DNA of 64,000 nucleotides from Romanomermis culicivorax (GCA_963922205.1 CAWUHX010000020.1:930001-994000), one strand, 5' to 3'. Positions 1 to 13,073 are shown, counted from the first letter of the stretch. The notes: generated by a model not told the origin, from the sequence alone. Translations and numbers: made by a program.

Positions 1-858
1 ATGGTACTGTATTTGAGCATCATCTAAATTTTTTGTCATTTTTGGCGGACAAGTTTGGCGACATTTTACGTTGAGCCTGTTATTGTTATGGGGTCGAAAG
101 TTGGGCGGTGAATCGTTCTGGGGGGATGCTAAAAGATGGAAGAAAATAGGTAGAAGATATGATCAAATATTCGTAAATTGAAGATCATCGTAACATAAGA
201 CTTTCAAAGTCATATACGAGCACAAAACTAGACAAACTATATCAAGTAGCTTGGCACAACTGCATTTCCGGATTACAATATACTGGGCTGAAAGAACTTT
301 AATAAAGAATATCGATAAAAGCCTCAAGATCCACATCTAAATTCCCTTGTCATACAGAATTAACATGTACAAAATTGTAAATTCAAGCCTTGTTCTAGGT
401 AAGGCCTGATAAGCCTTTTCTTAAAGATTCAAGTCGGGCGCATAGAATTCAAAAATTATAGATTGAAATCGTGTAAAAAATTCGGGGATTTTTTTGCGTA
501 GCCCGTTCTTCTTCAAATGCTTTCAAATAATAAAACTGGAAAGCTGATTTTTTCACAATATCTTCAAATTTTTTTGATGAACCAAGTGTCATATTGGACG
601 TAATTAACCTTGAATAATTTTTCGAGTAAAAAGATCTACGGCAAAGGCCACGTGAAAAGTATTTTGAGGACAGTACTAATCTATGTTACTATTCAATTTA
701 CAAGCACTTTGTAAAAAGCAGGCTGATCAACATCGAGCTCTGTACAATAGTCAATAACAAAAGCAATCATTAACGGGATGCAGAAATTTCGGTTCTCTAT
801 GCCCATTTCTTGCTTGGGAATTAATGCCAAAATTTCCGACTATCGAAGCAAAACTTAC

Positions 859-3800
859 ACTTCGACAAAGTTTCAACGTCACCATGGAACAATCGACTTT
901 TGACATTGTAGACCACGTTCCTGTTGATATTAACTATAGGGCTTCCGGCGCCGGATGTTAATGAACAATAAGTAGTCAACGGACACTGAAAAATTTACGT
1001 TTTTCATGGAACACTACAATGTGTGTTTTTTCAGCTTTCTATGCGAGTTATACCACCGAAAACGCGGATTTTCCTGGTTTGCAATGAACTAATGACAGAC
1101 TCTTCACGTAAGACAACAGTAACTGAAAAGATTGTATGGGAACGAAAAATCTGAAAATCAGAAACACGAAATTTCTGAGGCCTGCACAACTTTACCATAG
1201 CTAATTTAGAAATTACACACTTGGACTAGTTGCAGAAAAATCATACTCATACTCGATGCTATTGTTAACTATAATTATTTGATCGCAATAAAGTAAGTTC
1301 TTCTTCAGTTAATACACAAACCCAAAAATATAAAACTTGCAGTTACCTTCGATACACCATACAATGCGTGCAGTCTACTGTAGCTGCAAGCCATTATTTC
1401 ACAATTGATACTGAACGACACATTCCTTTGATCGGCAAAAAATTCAGTCAAATATTCTACCATTTGAAAACCTATTCTCGTATCGCCGTTGACGAAGTGA
1501 TGGACGGTCGAAAGGCCACGCCCTCTATCGTCGCGACCGGGACAACTTGAACGAAGAAAAGTGGTGATGGTATACTGTGATGAAGATATCATCGTTTCTT
1601 ACCCATTTTGGAGGAAAAACCGTCGTTGCTGGGTTACTAGAGAGTCAATTCGTTGTTCGTCTCTCAGATAACAATTTAGTGGGAATGATTTTAAATCTGT
1701 AAAATACTGATTCTGATTAATGTATATTATCGGCTGCAGTAGATCAAATACAGAAAAAACCGTACAGTAATGAACATTGTGCCTAATAAAAAATTAGGGT
1801 TTCTGAGGAGATTAAAATTTACATGCAGTTTGATTTTCCAGTTTTATTCATTATTTTCTAAATGTTTGAATTTCTTTTTGTAAAATTGCGCGAACTTTCA
1901 CTTTCAATTTGTAATTTATGATCTGCATTAAAAGAAAAATGACTCGCGATTATTTCAATAACGACCCAACAAACGCTTGACCCATTTTATCTAATTGAAA
2001 GAATGCATCTATGGAATGAAAAACTATGTGATGCATGAATTCAAGCAAAACTCAATCAAACTCTACAAACTTTCGAAACTCCATGACTAGTTAACAAAAC
2101 TCGATCACAGCTACATTTAGAAAAATATTGTCAACTTATTCAGCTAAGTAAATTTACTTTTTGAATTCGAAGAGATTCCGCAAAGTCTTAATCAAATATA
2201 ACAAGTTCTAAACGTTTTAGATTCTTGTCATAATTTATTTGACGCACTCACCGATCAAACTTCGAACGTCGTTTGACGACGATAAATCCGGAAAAACACC
2301 TTGCAAAAAGATTTTTCTGTAGGCATCAACTCTATCGTGTTCCTGATATAAATTAAGGCTCCGGGCGTCTTCGCTTATGGTAATTATCATTGAGCCCAAA
2401 GTGCCCTGGAAAGCACAAGTTATTACACAACATTCGCAAAAAAATGATCGAAAATTCTGTTCTATTCCGCATAAAGATTGAAATTCTCCAATAAAGGTAG
2501 GATACATAGTATTTTCTTTGTGACTTATTCAATGTAAATTTTAAGATACTCGATAATATTGGATTGAACCTGGTGTGTCCATCCTCATCCATGCTGGGTG
2601 GGGGTGCGTGAACTCATAGGAAGAGTGTGAAAAAAACGGGAAATTCATAGAACATCCATGTGCATTGAATATTTTTACTACCTTTTGGAGGAGAGATTAG
2701 GAGTTTGGGTAGAAAAACTGAAATTTGGATGTTACATCTACAAAAACGTTTGCTTTTTTTATCACTATTGAAGAAAATTCTGACGGAAAATGAGTTCAAT
2801 TATGTTAGTACTAATTATTCCTCTCGTTTTCCATTGAAGATGTATTGGAGATATTATGGTTCAGATAATCACAATTTTAGACTCACCTGATTGACATTCG
2901 GTAATACGGAACACGATAGGTCATATGTTTGGGTAAAACTTTTTTTGATTTGAAATTCTTCTGCCGTTTGATTATCGATCGACAAGGCGACCTATCATAA
3001 AAACGGGATGTATCTATTTTGCGAAGCTTAAATGTTGATGATCGAAAATAGCAATTCTCATCAAAAAATAAAATCACGTACTTAGATCAACAAGAGAAAA
3101 AAATCACGAAAACAAGTACGTATGGGAAACTCATGAAGAAAGAAGTCGAAGAACCACTCTGCGTTGCATACAGTACCAGTTTCTTCTTATGAAACGCACC
3201 TACTTTTAGTTACACACAAGAAAATTTGAATCAAAAATGACGAAGAAGCGCACAAAACAGGTCACAAAACAAAAGTTCACGATTGGAACAAAAGGAGATG
3301 ATGAAGAAATTTACAGAAGGGAAGTTACTATAAGCGGTAGCCCAAAAAAGTAACAAACAATATATTGATTTAGTCTGTCATAATAAAATGCCGACTTTAC
3401 TTAACATAACACTCTGGAAAATTCGATCGAAATCATGTTTCACGAAAATGATTTTTTTATTGCCTTTCAGTCAAACCTATCTCTTACTGATAACTGATAT
3501 GCAGTCCAATCATGCGACCGTCGGTCAACTCGCATACCGCAACAGCCATCGCAATAATTGACCTTCAAAGTCAGTTGACTATGGACATCGTCTCGGATAC
3601 TGTCGCATTCTGTCTTATTTTTGATTATATCGCTATTATTATTGTGATCATTAATATTTTCATTCATGATGATGCTTTTCATCGAAAGACGACTAGTAAT
3701 TTTATGCAATTTCTGGCCCAATAACCGAGCGTGCCTAGTATTGTATCGGAAGCTAATTTGCATATGGTCCGATTGACAATCTAGGTCCATCAATGTTTCA

Positions 3801-3918
3801 ATGACGTCTTTCCAATCGATATGGTCGAAATAGTTGTGATCGTCAACCGATAACGATCGGAAATTATACTTTCTACGAGTAATAGTTTGACTATTATCGA
3901 CAACCGCGGTAACAGCAT
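859..3918 (-). CDS. Unrecognised conserved-looking spliced gene (partial, 6 exons)
   Basis: Six minus-strand exons can be joined by GT-AG introns in matching phase: 3563-3918, 2887-2991, 2252-2405, 1603-1660, 1347-1545 and 859-933. They total 947 bases and give 315 open codons plus two starting bases. All six acceptors end in AG and donors are good (GTGAGT after 2887 and 2252, GTAAGA after 1603, GTAAGT after 859). The protein is mixed and soluble-looking, with no signal peptide or membrane segment in view. Landmarks include DWKDVIETLMDLD near residue 40 and STVHHFVNGDTRIGFQMVEY near residue 235. I do not recognise the family. The start codon lies upstream of 3918 and was not found. A possible last exon just below 735 is not convincing. 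Codon content is less AT-rich than the flanks, which supports a real gene. Exon phases are seen directly; the function is unknown. Confidence 0.6.
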
Positions 3919-3976
3919 CTATAATATACGAGTACATAATAAGTAAAATGGTGTAAATACTCTGTTGATACTCCAA

Positions 3977-4872
3977 AAAACATTTTATTCAAGTGTTACA
4001 GAGGTTGAAAATAGTCAAGAACAATAGTTACACTAAGGTATTTGTTTAAAGAGGCAATCTTCTTGATTTGGGATAAAGTGTGGTTTCCAGAAAAATGTTC
4101 CCTGTACAGCATCCTAAATTAACTTTCAATTTTTCTAGGACATACACTTTTTCCTGAGGCCCTGAATACAATAATTTTTCAGATTAAAGCCAGAAGGACG
4201 TTTCATTATTATTCTCAATAATAGTCAGCTTATTCCAATTGGAAAATACAAAATGATACGGTTCCTAATCAAACTCGTTTTCTTCACATTAGATTACCAA
4301 AGAAGCCGGGGCCAATTGCAATACATGAATCTGAGCTTTAACCCGAGCTCGGTTCTAAGTTCCAAACGTCAGGATTAGCTGAACTCAATGTCAGTTTTAA
4401 CCTGTATCGGTTGCAATAAAAATTTCGAGCTCGTTTTCAGCTAAACCTCAAGTTTAAGTCAGAATTCACTCTTAATGAGGGAAAAAGTATTAATTTCAAA
4501 AACGCAAAAGAAAAGAAAACGAATGAAAAGAAAACAAAAGAAAAGAAAAAGCAAAAGAAAAAGAAAAATATGAAATTTGACCGGCAGTTTTGCTTTTTCA
4601 AACTGGAAATCATATAAAATTTGTAGAAGGCCTACTATAACCACCTTTTTTACTTCAATGAAATGAATGAAGAGGCTCGGTTGTGGACATGCATTCAAAC
4701 CATACAGGGGCTCGGACTTAAACCAACTAGTCCACATGCTCAACTTTTCAATTGTGTTGACCATTTTTTGCAACCGACCGCGGCGAACTCGGGTTTAACT
4801 CGAACTCAAAGTTTAATGAAAAAATTAGCTCATTGATCTTACACGATCTAGATTATCAAGCGGTATCAAGAA
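3977..4872. other. Non-coding, AT-rich, with a purine-rich tract
   Basis: No convincing exon was found. Positions 4495-4570 are an AAAAG/AAAAC-rich simple tract. Around 4310-4850 words of the type GAGCTCG and AACTCGGG recur, and similar words occur near 56300-56720, so this may be a decayed repeat. Confidence 0.4.
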
Positions 4873-5165
4873 CATACATGTAATTGGGGGAAGTGCCATA
4901 CGAACCCCCTAGAAACCGTCGGCCATATGGCTAGCCATAGAAACCCTGTCTTTTTGGTCGAAAAAGTGTGAATTTTTCCGGCACTTTGAGCCGTAAATGC
5001 ATATTTTTATGGTTTTTACACGAAAATTACCATATTTTTAAGAAATTTTCGGACTTTTTAGTCAAAAAGTCGAAATTGTTTTCCCTCAATGACCGCCCTT
5101 AAAATTGCCCCCACCGACAAAAAAGCGCTTTTCCCTGCAGACCTCGGAGCTGCGCTACATGTATC
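4873..5165 (+). mobile_element. CATACATG-family MITE, copy 1
   Basis: It starts with CATACATGTAATTGGGGG, followed by the family block CCATATGGCTAGCCAT. It ends with GACCTCGGAGC and CTACATGTATC, which mirrors the start. It is about 140 bases shorter than the full copies at 47111 and 61051, so an internal deletion is likely. The flanking 8-mers match poorly (4 of 8), so the insertion is old or the edges are slightly off. It has no coding capacity; a hAT-type transposase supplied in trans is inferred. Confidence 0.8.
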
Positions 5166-6781
5166 ATCTTTGATGGGAAAGTTATACATACTGAGAATTT
5201 TTCATCTCGTTCTCGGTTGGAATGTTAGCTGAGTACCGTTTTCCGATTTGTACCAGAAGTCTTAAATTTTCACTGTCGAAATCAATATGGGGCAAAAATG
5301 TCGTTTCACGGAATTCATTATGCCTAGATTAGAGTGAAGAACAACCAACAGAAAATCACACGCTCTTCGAATAAAAGAAAATTTCTTATCATCGCTTTTT
5401 CCAAAAATAGATGACAAAAATCAGCTCATTAATCTTCTTACCCTTCGTTTCCGTCGCGAATAAAACACAGAACGATAATAAAGCTAATGACCACATTTTT
5501 AGCCAAATCGCTAGATTTTAGGCGTATCCGACTAGAAGCTACTCGTAACTAATTAATTAGGGACGCATAATAAGCGAAAATTTCTGAAAAAGAAAATTTA
5601 GTAGGTCCAGTGAGGAGTAGGATACATGACATGCTGAAGTTCTTGAACAGGGGAGTCTTTCTTAGTTCTCGGAGGCGATCAAATCCGTCAGAGAATTCAT
5701 TGAATGAATTACTCCGAATCTACCTTGAAAATTTCAGGATGTGTTTAAAATGATCAAAATTAGCAGAAAAATTCTGATTTTTGTCCTTTATGGCAATTTT
5801 CGAAAAAAATTAAGGCCTTGATGACCACTTTTGGAGCAAAAGTACTCCCTTTTGGGAAAAGTTTCTGCTCAGAAGTCAAGGATGGCAAAAAATACACTTA
5901 TCGGACGCTGGGAACACTATTTTCCTACACCTACCATCATACTAAAAACTTATCGCCCAAGCGGAAAAATGTCTGCAGATAGCAAAAACCGCATCGCAAC
6001 TACCACCGCCACCTCCTCTTTTTAGTCTGAAAGAAAATCTATTTTTAGTTGTTTATAAATTTTTCCAACAAAAATGATAAATAAACGAGTAGCAAGGCTG
6101 GGAGTAAAAAACAAGATTTTTTCACTTTTGCTCTGCTTCTGTTGCAACAGCGACAGAGCAGACTAGACGAAACCCAAATGAAAGTAAAAATACCTATGCA
6201 CTATAATCGACTATTGCTGTTTGGTTTCAAATGTGGAAAAAAGATATAGAAGAGAAAAAACAAAATAGAAGTTGCGACACAAAAGACAAAATAATGTACA
6301 GCAAATACAGGAATAACCAAAAATATAGAATGATGTGCAAAAAACCACATGCGCGCGTTCATCCGTATAATGTCTGAAAATTCACAGACACTCTATCGAG
6401 TCAGGACAGACTGATAAAAAAGTTTGCACCTCTCAATTTTTTTTATTGTGTCGATAGAACATGCCTATCAACACGGTTTATTTACGAAATGGTACGAACA
6501 AATGCGCTCGCCCATAATTAATAATTTTTTGCTCATTTAGTGGAATCAGAACTTTTTGCGCGATAACCATGATCCAGGTTCTTCGTAAGATATTACAATC
6601 ATACCTGCTCATTATAAATTTCAGAAAAATTGATGGCGAAAAAACATCTCAGACGTGCGACCTGAAAATATGATTTCTGCGTGTCTATCAATGTCGCGTT
6701 TTTTAATGTGGACGAAATACAAGACGATGAAATATACTCGTGCAGAACGTGAGAAAAAAATCAAAAAGGTTACGAAGCACA
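5166..6781. other. Non-coding stretch, no gene recognised
   Basis: Only short open frames occur. One of 64 codons at 5831-6025 on the plus strand is somewhat GC-richer than its surroundings but shows no family signature or splice support. No repeat family of this window was recognised here. Confidence 0.35.
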
Positions 6782-6783
6782 TA

Positions 6784-7523
6784 CAGGGTGAACCACAAAA
6801 AGGCGACCGGTGCTGATTTTCATAGCTTTCGATGAAGCCTTTTTAATGCGGTTTGCTTCCCTCGATAGCTAAAACATCTGGCATAAATACTGCAAAGTTT
6901 TAGCCATATTGCTGGAATATTGACTGGCTAGAATCAAAAATACTGAACGTCGATTTTTAATGCAAAAAAAAACAAAAAAAGTTGACAAAAATTAACATTT
7001 TTTCACAACGGAAAAAAATTTTAAAAAAATCCAATCATAAGAACCATATAACAGGTGAAAACTACAAAAGAGCCGTTTCAATGTGTCCTCCTTTCTGTTT
7101 CACCCCTAATGTTAATCGTTTTTCTAACTGGTCAATCGCAGAACTAATTTTGCTTTGACTTTTTTGGCAATTTCAAAACAAAGGCTCTTGATTTTAGCAA
7201 AATTTTGCCCACATTGAAACAAGAAACTGATGACTTTTACGTGTAAATTGTAAATCTGGGTGGTTTTTTCAGCATTCTTGCGTGTAAACATTACAAAACG
7301 TTTTTCACAATAGGACAACTTTTACTTTGATTTTACAACTTTTATTTTTTGAAAAATGACCACTTTTACAACATTCCTGTTTACGCAGAAACCATAAAGA
7401 CTAGAAGCATAAAACTTGGTCCTTACAACAAAGACAAATAGAACATTCTAAGGCAGCAATGTGCATTAAAAAACTTCATCCGTTCGAAAGTTAGCACGGG
7501 TCTCCTTTTTTTGGCTCACCCTG
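6784..7523 (+). mobile_element. Mariner-like non-autonomous element, copy 1
   Basis: The element starts CAGGGTGAACCACAAAAAGG and ends with the near reverse complement, closing in GGCTCACCCTG. It is flanked on both sides by the dinucleotide TA (6782-6783 and 7524-7525), as expected for Tc1/mariner insertion. A second copy at 50463-51209 has the same ends, length and interior. A 64-codon minus-strand frame at 7124-7318 is open, but I cannot match it to a transposase, so the element is probably non-autonomous. Confidence 0.8.
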
Positions 7524-7525
7524 TA

Positions 7526-9770
7526 TAAATATCGAAGCTCAAATGTTATGTGTGACATGTTCTATGTTTGATTATTTTTGAAGGAAGAACAAATCTACAG
7601 TAAATTAACGGTGAGTTAAAATTCGACAATTGAGCATCGTTTTCACTTTCAATCGGTTCAATCATTCGGATAAAAGCAGACTGCATCACATTTTTCCGAA
7701 CACAAGATCAAAAAGTCAAACAATGATTAGCGTTTTGAAACTATTAAATGTATTTCACTGCGACCCTTTAGTTTCTAAGTTGTGAGAGAAAAATGGCTGT
7801 AATAAGCATAAGTAGGGTTTTCGTAACACTTTCGTAACAAAAGCATTTAATCAGTATAATTGAATTGACAGTGTATTCGATCTTACGTGCCTAATGCAAA
7901 ACAATAATGCAAGTCACAGAGAAGAGAGAGAAGCTTAAATTCACAGTTCTCACAGAAACATGGTACTCACATTTCTACGCAGAAAAAAACTCACAGTTCT
8001 ACATAGAAAATTCAGTCAGAAAATGATATTGGTGGATGAACATGCAAGCAGGATGTAAAATAAGATAAGAATTTGAGTACTCCCTAATTCCCATTTCGAC
8101 AATGACGATGAAAGATTCAAACTTACCACGCCAGCCGGGCTTTGGCTATACATATTCAAAATCGGAGAGCTTCAAAATATATAACCGGGTGTCTAGAAAA
8201 ATGGGAGCAACATATGCATGTAGTAAAACAAAAATACATTAATCATGAAAAATAACAAACTGTGGCTTTCGTCTCGCGCAAATTGCGCAAACAGAACATT
8301 TTACGGCGATCATCTATCAGCAGCTTGTGTGAGCTCGCGGTAGTAAAATAACTTTTTTTGCCTGATAAAATGTACATTATGGGTTAGAATCTTGACAAAA
8401 TGATTTTGTTTTTTGAGAAAAATGTGAAGAAGCCCATAAAGAAGCTATTCCCAAGTATAGTATAGCATTTTTCCAAAAAAATGGTCTAGACACTGGAAAT
8501 ATTTCTCCACCGAGGGAGAGATAGTACACACATGCGTGTTTTCAACACACAAAAACTGTTGGTCGTTTACGACGAGGCCGTGCCTGACACCCGTTCCCTG
8601 CTCTTCTCACCGGCAACCGAGCTTTGACCATGGCATAATAAACCAAGAGCATAAAGAAAAACAACAATATCTTGTTTTTCTTATTCACGCGAGGCTACTG
8701 TTATTATACCGTATTTTGGATTGCTTGATCGAAAGAATCTGTTGGAGAGAACAATAAAAGGAATTGTAATCAATCTAAAGAAAATAGTTTCCGAACTCGC
8801 CGGGACTGACAGGTGATCTGAACTCGCCGGGATAGAAATGAAATTATCCAAGAAGTTCCAGTTTCATCGATGATTTAAACAGTTGACTAAAATTTAGTAT
8901 TCTGAAAAAACTGAAATCTTTATCGAAATTCAGGAATTTTGTGCTAATACTCATGATTACGTGGATAATTCTTCGGAGCGAAGCGCTAACTTCCAAATCT
9001 TGAACTTTCTACATGTACATCTATAGTCTGTTTTTCTTAAAATGCTTTCAAATAATGAAAGTGGAAAGCAAGTAGTATTTTAGATTTTTGCGATTTTCTG
9101 ATAGACAAAATATTATGTAGGATTGGAAATTTGTAAGCATACTGACCTAACCTTTAGCAATTTTTCGAGCGAAACATTTTACCAAAAGAACTATATGTAA
9201 ACGATTTTGACGACAGTACTGATTTGTGTCACTTTTCTATTTGGAAGCATTTTATAAAAAACATACTATACATGTATGAATCATCTACGAATCATTAGTT
9301 TTTCATTGTCAATATATTCGATTTCCTTACATTACATTTTTCCGATTAACGCGATTCGAATAATACATGGAATGGGGGTTACAACGACATTTTGAGGGAG
9401 GGTTCATCACTTGCCAGAAATTTCTGGAGGAGGTCATTGAAAGAAAAAACTTCGATTTTTTTGAGTGAAAATTCGAAAAAATGTGTGAAAAATTTTAAAA
9501 TGATCATTATCTACTAAAAATTGGCATTTTCAGTTTATTCCGACCAAAAAAGGGGTATGGCCAAGTTATGAGAGGGGTCACAATATGGCAAGCCATGCCG
9601 AAGATTTTTTTGGTGGGGCTCCTTTCGAATGAATTTATGCTGATGCATGCAAAACCGAATTCGTCGCGAAACTTACCAGGTAAGACCTTGTTGTGTAAAT
9701 GCTGAATCAAGGTTGAGGACTATCCAACACAGTGATATGGAGAACTCACCCCATTAAATTTGTTGAGGCG
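7526..9770. other. Non-coding stretch, no gene recognised
   Basis: Only short open frames are present, for example 73 codons at 8536-8757 plus and 67 codons at 9507-9710 minus. None has splice support or a recognisable motif. The last coding exon of the LHPP-like gene could lie here or further down, but I could not find it. Confidence 0.35.
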
Positions 9771-9807
9771 ACCTTTGCCCGCTACTCGGGGCTTCAGTAA
9801 AAGTTAG

Positions 9808-9880
9808 GCTCGGTCCGGGACTTGAACCCGGGACCTTGCGGCTACCGTCCGCACGCTCTAACCAACTGAGCCAACCGAGC
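9808..9880 (-). tRNA. tRNA-like module, anticodon GGT (Thr-like), probably SINE head
   Basis: Read on the minus strand it folds as a cloverleaf. Acceptor arms GCTCGGT/ACCGAGC pair fully, D stem GCTC/GAGC, anticodon stem TGCGG/CCGCA and T stem CCGGG/CCCGG all pair. The anticodon loop ACGGTAG would give anticodon GGT (threonine), but position 33 is C where tRNAs almost always have U. With the repeat context this suggests a SINE head rather than a working tRNA, although a functional gene cannot be excluded. Confidence 0.5.
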
Positions 9881-10038
9881 AACGGGAAAGGTGCTCTCTT
9901 TTTTTGCAACAATTCGTAGTTGAGGTGGTTGCTGTGACCACTCTCAACATCCTTCCGCCGTCGAGTTTGACGGACCGTCAAGGGCCACCAGTGTTGGGGC
10001 GACCTTTTCCCGCTACTCGGGGCTTCAGTAAAAGTTAG

Positions 10039-10111
10039 GCTCGGTCCGGGACTTGAACCCGGGACCGAGCGACTACCGTCCGCATGCTCTTACCAACTGA
10101 GCCAACCGGGC
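10039..10111 (-). pseudogene. Second tRNA-like module (decayed)
   Basis: This is the same module as at 9808-9880, 231 bases away. The acceptor arm now reads GCCCGGT against ACCGAGC, with one mismatch. The 3' side of the anticodon stem has changed, so it no longer pairs well with TGCGG. The A and B boxes are still recognisable. Confidence 0.55.
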
Positions 10112-10180
10112 AACGGGAAAGGTGCTCTCTTTTTTTGCAACAATTCGTAGTTGAGGTGGTTGCTGTGACCACTCTCAACA

Positions 10181-12476
10181 GGTTATAGAACAGAAGTTTT
10201 AAAACATAAAAAGAAATATTTGGGGCATTGGTCAATTACGTCCTTCTATCTATTTGATCTACCAATTTCGATACTAATCAAAATTGGATTTTCCTTTATT
10301 CGCATGATCGAAAAGGCGAAATTTGACCGCGATATATGCATATCTAACCAAAATGAACGGCTACCTGCAAGACGAAATTTGAGCCTTAATTTAGCCATTA
10401 TATTAATAATGATAATTCTATCCGTTAGATTAAGTCTGGCTTCTTCTTTGCATAATGATTATTGATCAGCCAGTGTATTTATCGAAAAAAATTTTTCACT
10501 TTTTTTCTACAGCTAGAAAACGAGCTTGTCAGGAGAAAGAAAGGTCTATCGTATCTACCGCCTATTTGTAGGTCAGAAAATCGAAAGAGATGATGAAAAA
10601 ATAGGTACAACCCCGTCGTCATCTATGATTTGAGAAGAAAAAGGAAAAAATGATGGGCACACCTTGTGATAATTCACAGTCTTACTACGAGAAAGAGATT
10701 GACGAAGTGAAACATTTTATTCGGGGGGGGGGGGGGAATTATTATCTGAATCAAAAAATAAAAAATAAATTTACTGTCCTGATGAAAATGATAGCTTGAC
10801 AGAGCCCACCTCATTTTGCTCAATGTTAAGCACATTTGTGCATTGGGGGGTACGCAGGCCTGGCGGATTCTCACTTACTACCCACGCATTCTGGGCAGAT
10901 GAGCATTTACTGCCTGTGTTTGGTAGCAACTCACACATGGTTCAAAAATCGTTTTAACCAAAAGCTCGCGCTTTTTTGACAGGAACCCAGTTACTGCCAA
11001 AGAATCTATGCTGTCTAGGCTTTCTTTTCTCGTGTTTTCTGAGGAAAACAGTAATATACTCGTATATTTACTACCCTGACAAAATCCCAGTTCACTCCTT
11101 CAAAAGTTTCATAAAAATCAAAAATGTTCCCCTTCCCTTCCCCCAAAGTAAGACTCCTATTTAAACTTGGCGCCCATTCTACCTTGGGATCTATCACACT
11201 TTGATGTCAATTGCTTAGAAACAAGTTTCTTTGATGTCTTATTCTGAGGTTCACTGAACGTAGCACGTTGATGGAATCTTTAAAAAACATTAATGTAGCA
11301 AATAGATTTTCAGTATAAGTTCCTTACTATTTTCTCGTAATTCGTTAAAGACAAAGTGATGTTTCATGTCGATGTCTGTTCATCACCAAATACAAAATTC
11401 AATTATAGTTCACTCATTCAATTCAATACAAAATAATCCGTAGAAAGCTGTTAGCAGATAATAAACCTGCATCTTATGCCAAAATAGTTTTTTCTCGAGT
11501 ACTGCTACAATAAACTGAAGAAAAAAGTGTCCGTGCACACAGATTTTTTATCATTCATATGAACATCTTTCTGAGCTCCGAGGCTCATTCGGGAAGAATC
11601 GACTATGGTGCCCTCTTCCATTTTCCGTACAGCTTTCTGTCCGACCGATTTTTTTAACTATTGTGAAAACAATTTTCTTCAACCAACCGTCTCTTTTTTA
11701 TTGATAATCATTAAAAATTTTCAATGACTAAATCTAGACATTTATTATTTATCAAGCTCTAAAGTTAATTCATCAAGTTTCCTACCATCGGGTATGATCG
11801 CCAAAATGAGACACGCGTTAAATTGCACCACAATCGATCAAATGACCAACATTCAGGAGTTATACAAAGTCGAGAAGGATGATCATATTCAATCCGAAGG
11901 TGAACAAAAGAAATCAAAGAGAAAACAACGAAGAACAAAATTAGATGCAAGAAAAATAACAAATGATGATAGAGAAAGAAGGATAATTAAAGTCACCCAA
12001 CAAACTGCCTTCGACTTAGTCTAACCGATTTTTATGACTGCCTTTTGCAAATTTCTATTTTAAAAGTTATTGTATTCTAGAACGCACTGAACGCAAGCGA
12101 ATAAGTTTGGCATATAAGCGTCGGGCTTTACGATTGGGTGTTCGATCCATTCATTTCTGAAATATGAAAACTTTCAAGTTTTTGGTAAAAATATATCTCT
12201 TTTGGAGCAAAACTCGGGCTTTATAGAAAAAATGTAGCCTCCGTAGGATTTGTGTCGTGAAGTTTTATTCTAAAAGCATTTCTAATTGCACAAGTTTGTA
12301 TAAAATTTGGAATTCTTCTATAAATACTCATCTAAATGATTTTGACTCTTTTGAAAATAACAAAGGTCAAATATAAGCAAACAGCTGACGTTTTTATATT
12401 TTTTGACAATGCTAGCGACGCATGCGAAACTGGAATCTAAAACTCACTAAGCTTATTCACTAGGAACGGGTAGCAG
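10181..12476. other. Non-coding stretch with one unconfirmed open frame
   Basis: It includes a run of 14 G at 10723-10736. A 76-codon plus-strand frame at 11794-12024 encodes a lysine- and arginine-rich peptide (QKKSKRKQRRTK). It has no splice partners that I could establish and may be chance. No transposon of the families seen elsewhere was recognised. Confidence 0.35.
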
Positions 12477-12908
12477 TATACCTGTAATGGGGGGGGAGTG
12501 CTATAGGATCCCCCAGAAATCGTCGGTCATATGGCTAGCCATTGGGCGACCTCCACCAGATTTTTCAATCCTATGGCTAGCCTTATGGTATTCATAAGGA
12601 CCCCTATACTAGTTTTGCTTGGAAAAATACTAAAAAATTTCAATTTTTTGATGAAAAATGTCACTTTTTGAACAAAAAACGGTCAAAAATATCAACTTTC
12701 TCGGCGCTCCGCGCCATTAATACATTTTTTAGTTTTTTTAGACAAAAATTACTATTCTTCGAACAGTTTTTCGGACTTTTTTTGGTGGAAGAATCAAATT
12801 TATTTCCTCAGAGACCCTCCCCACCTAAAATTTTGGAAATCAGTGACCCCGGCCCCCAAAAAGTCGCCCGACTCGCCTCCCAGACCTCAGGGCCTTGTTA
12901 CATGTATG
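12477..12908 (+). mobile_element. CATACATG-family MITE, copy 2
   Basis: This is a full-length copy of 432 bases with ends TATACCTGTAA and TTACATGTATG. The flanking 8-mers GGTAGCAG and GAGAGCAG match at 6 of 8 positions, consistent with an old 8-bp target duplication. It contains CATATGGCTAGCCAT near its left end and the small hairpin GGCGCTCCGCGCC in the middle. Confidence 0.85.
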
Positions 12909-13073
12909 GAGAGCAGGGAGCATTTCTGTAGGTAGAAGAAGTTCGCGGTTAGCCTATTTAGGGATTCACAAGTTGTCAGTAATTCTGTTTGGAGGACATG
13001 AGTCAAGCCAACTGATCAGCGAAGTCATTTTTGAGCCATATTATATTGAACAAAAATTGTTAGGAATATTTAC

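Larger units (their letters stand above)
9770..10180 (-). repeat. tRNA-derived tandem repeat (SINE-like dimer)
   Basis: Two units of 231 bases lie head to tail on the minus strand. Each has a 73-base tRNA-shaped module, then a body containing CCCCGAGTAGCGGGAAAGGT, and a leader with a hairpin (GTTGAG...CTCAAC) and an A-run before GAGAGCACC. The B box reads GGTTCAAGTCC and the A box TGGCTCAGTTGG, matching RNA polymerase III promoter consensus. The second unit is more decayed in its tRNA stems. A tandem array of real tRNA genes is the alternative, but the long conserved body and the stem mismatches favour a tRNA-derived SINE. Confidence 0.7.

Noticed and set aside
690..735. Terminal exon of the unknown gene
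   Set aside because: A plausible acceptor and an early stop exist, but the peptide is too short to judge and two frames are equally possible.
9808..10111. Two functional tRNA-Thr genes
   Set aside because: One has C at position 33, the other has broken stems, and both are embedded in a larger repeated unit.
12430..12960. Last exon of the LHPP-like gene around MITE copy 2
   Set aside because: A short frame across the MITE-free site fits the needed phase, but the peptide does not resemble the LHPP C-terminus.
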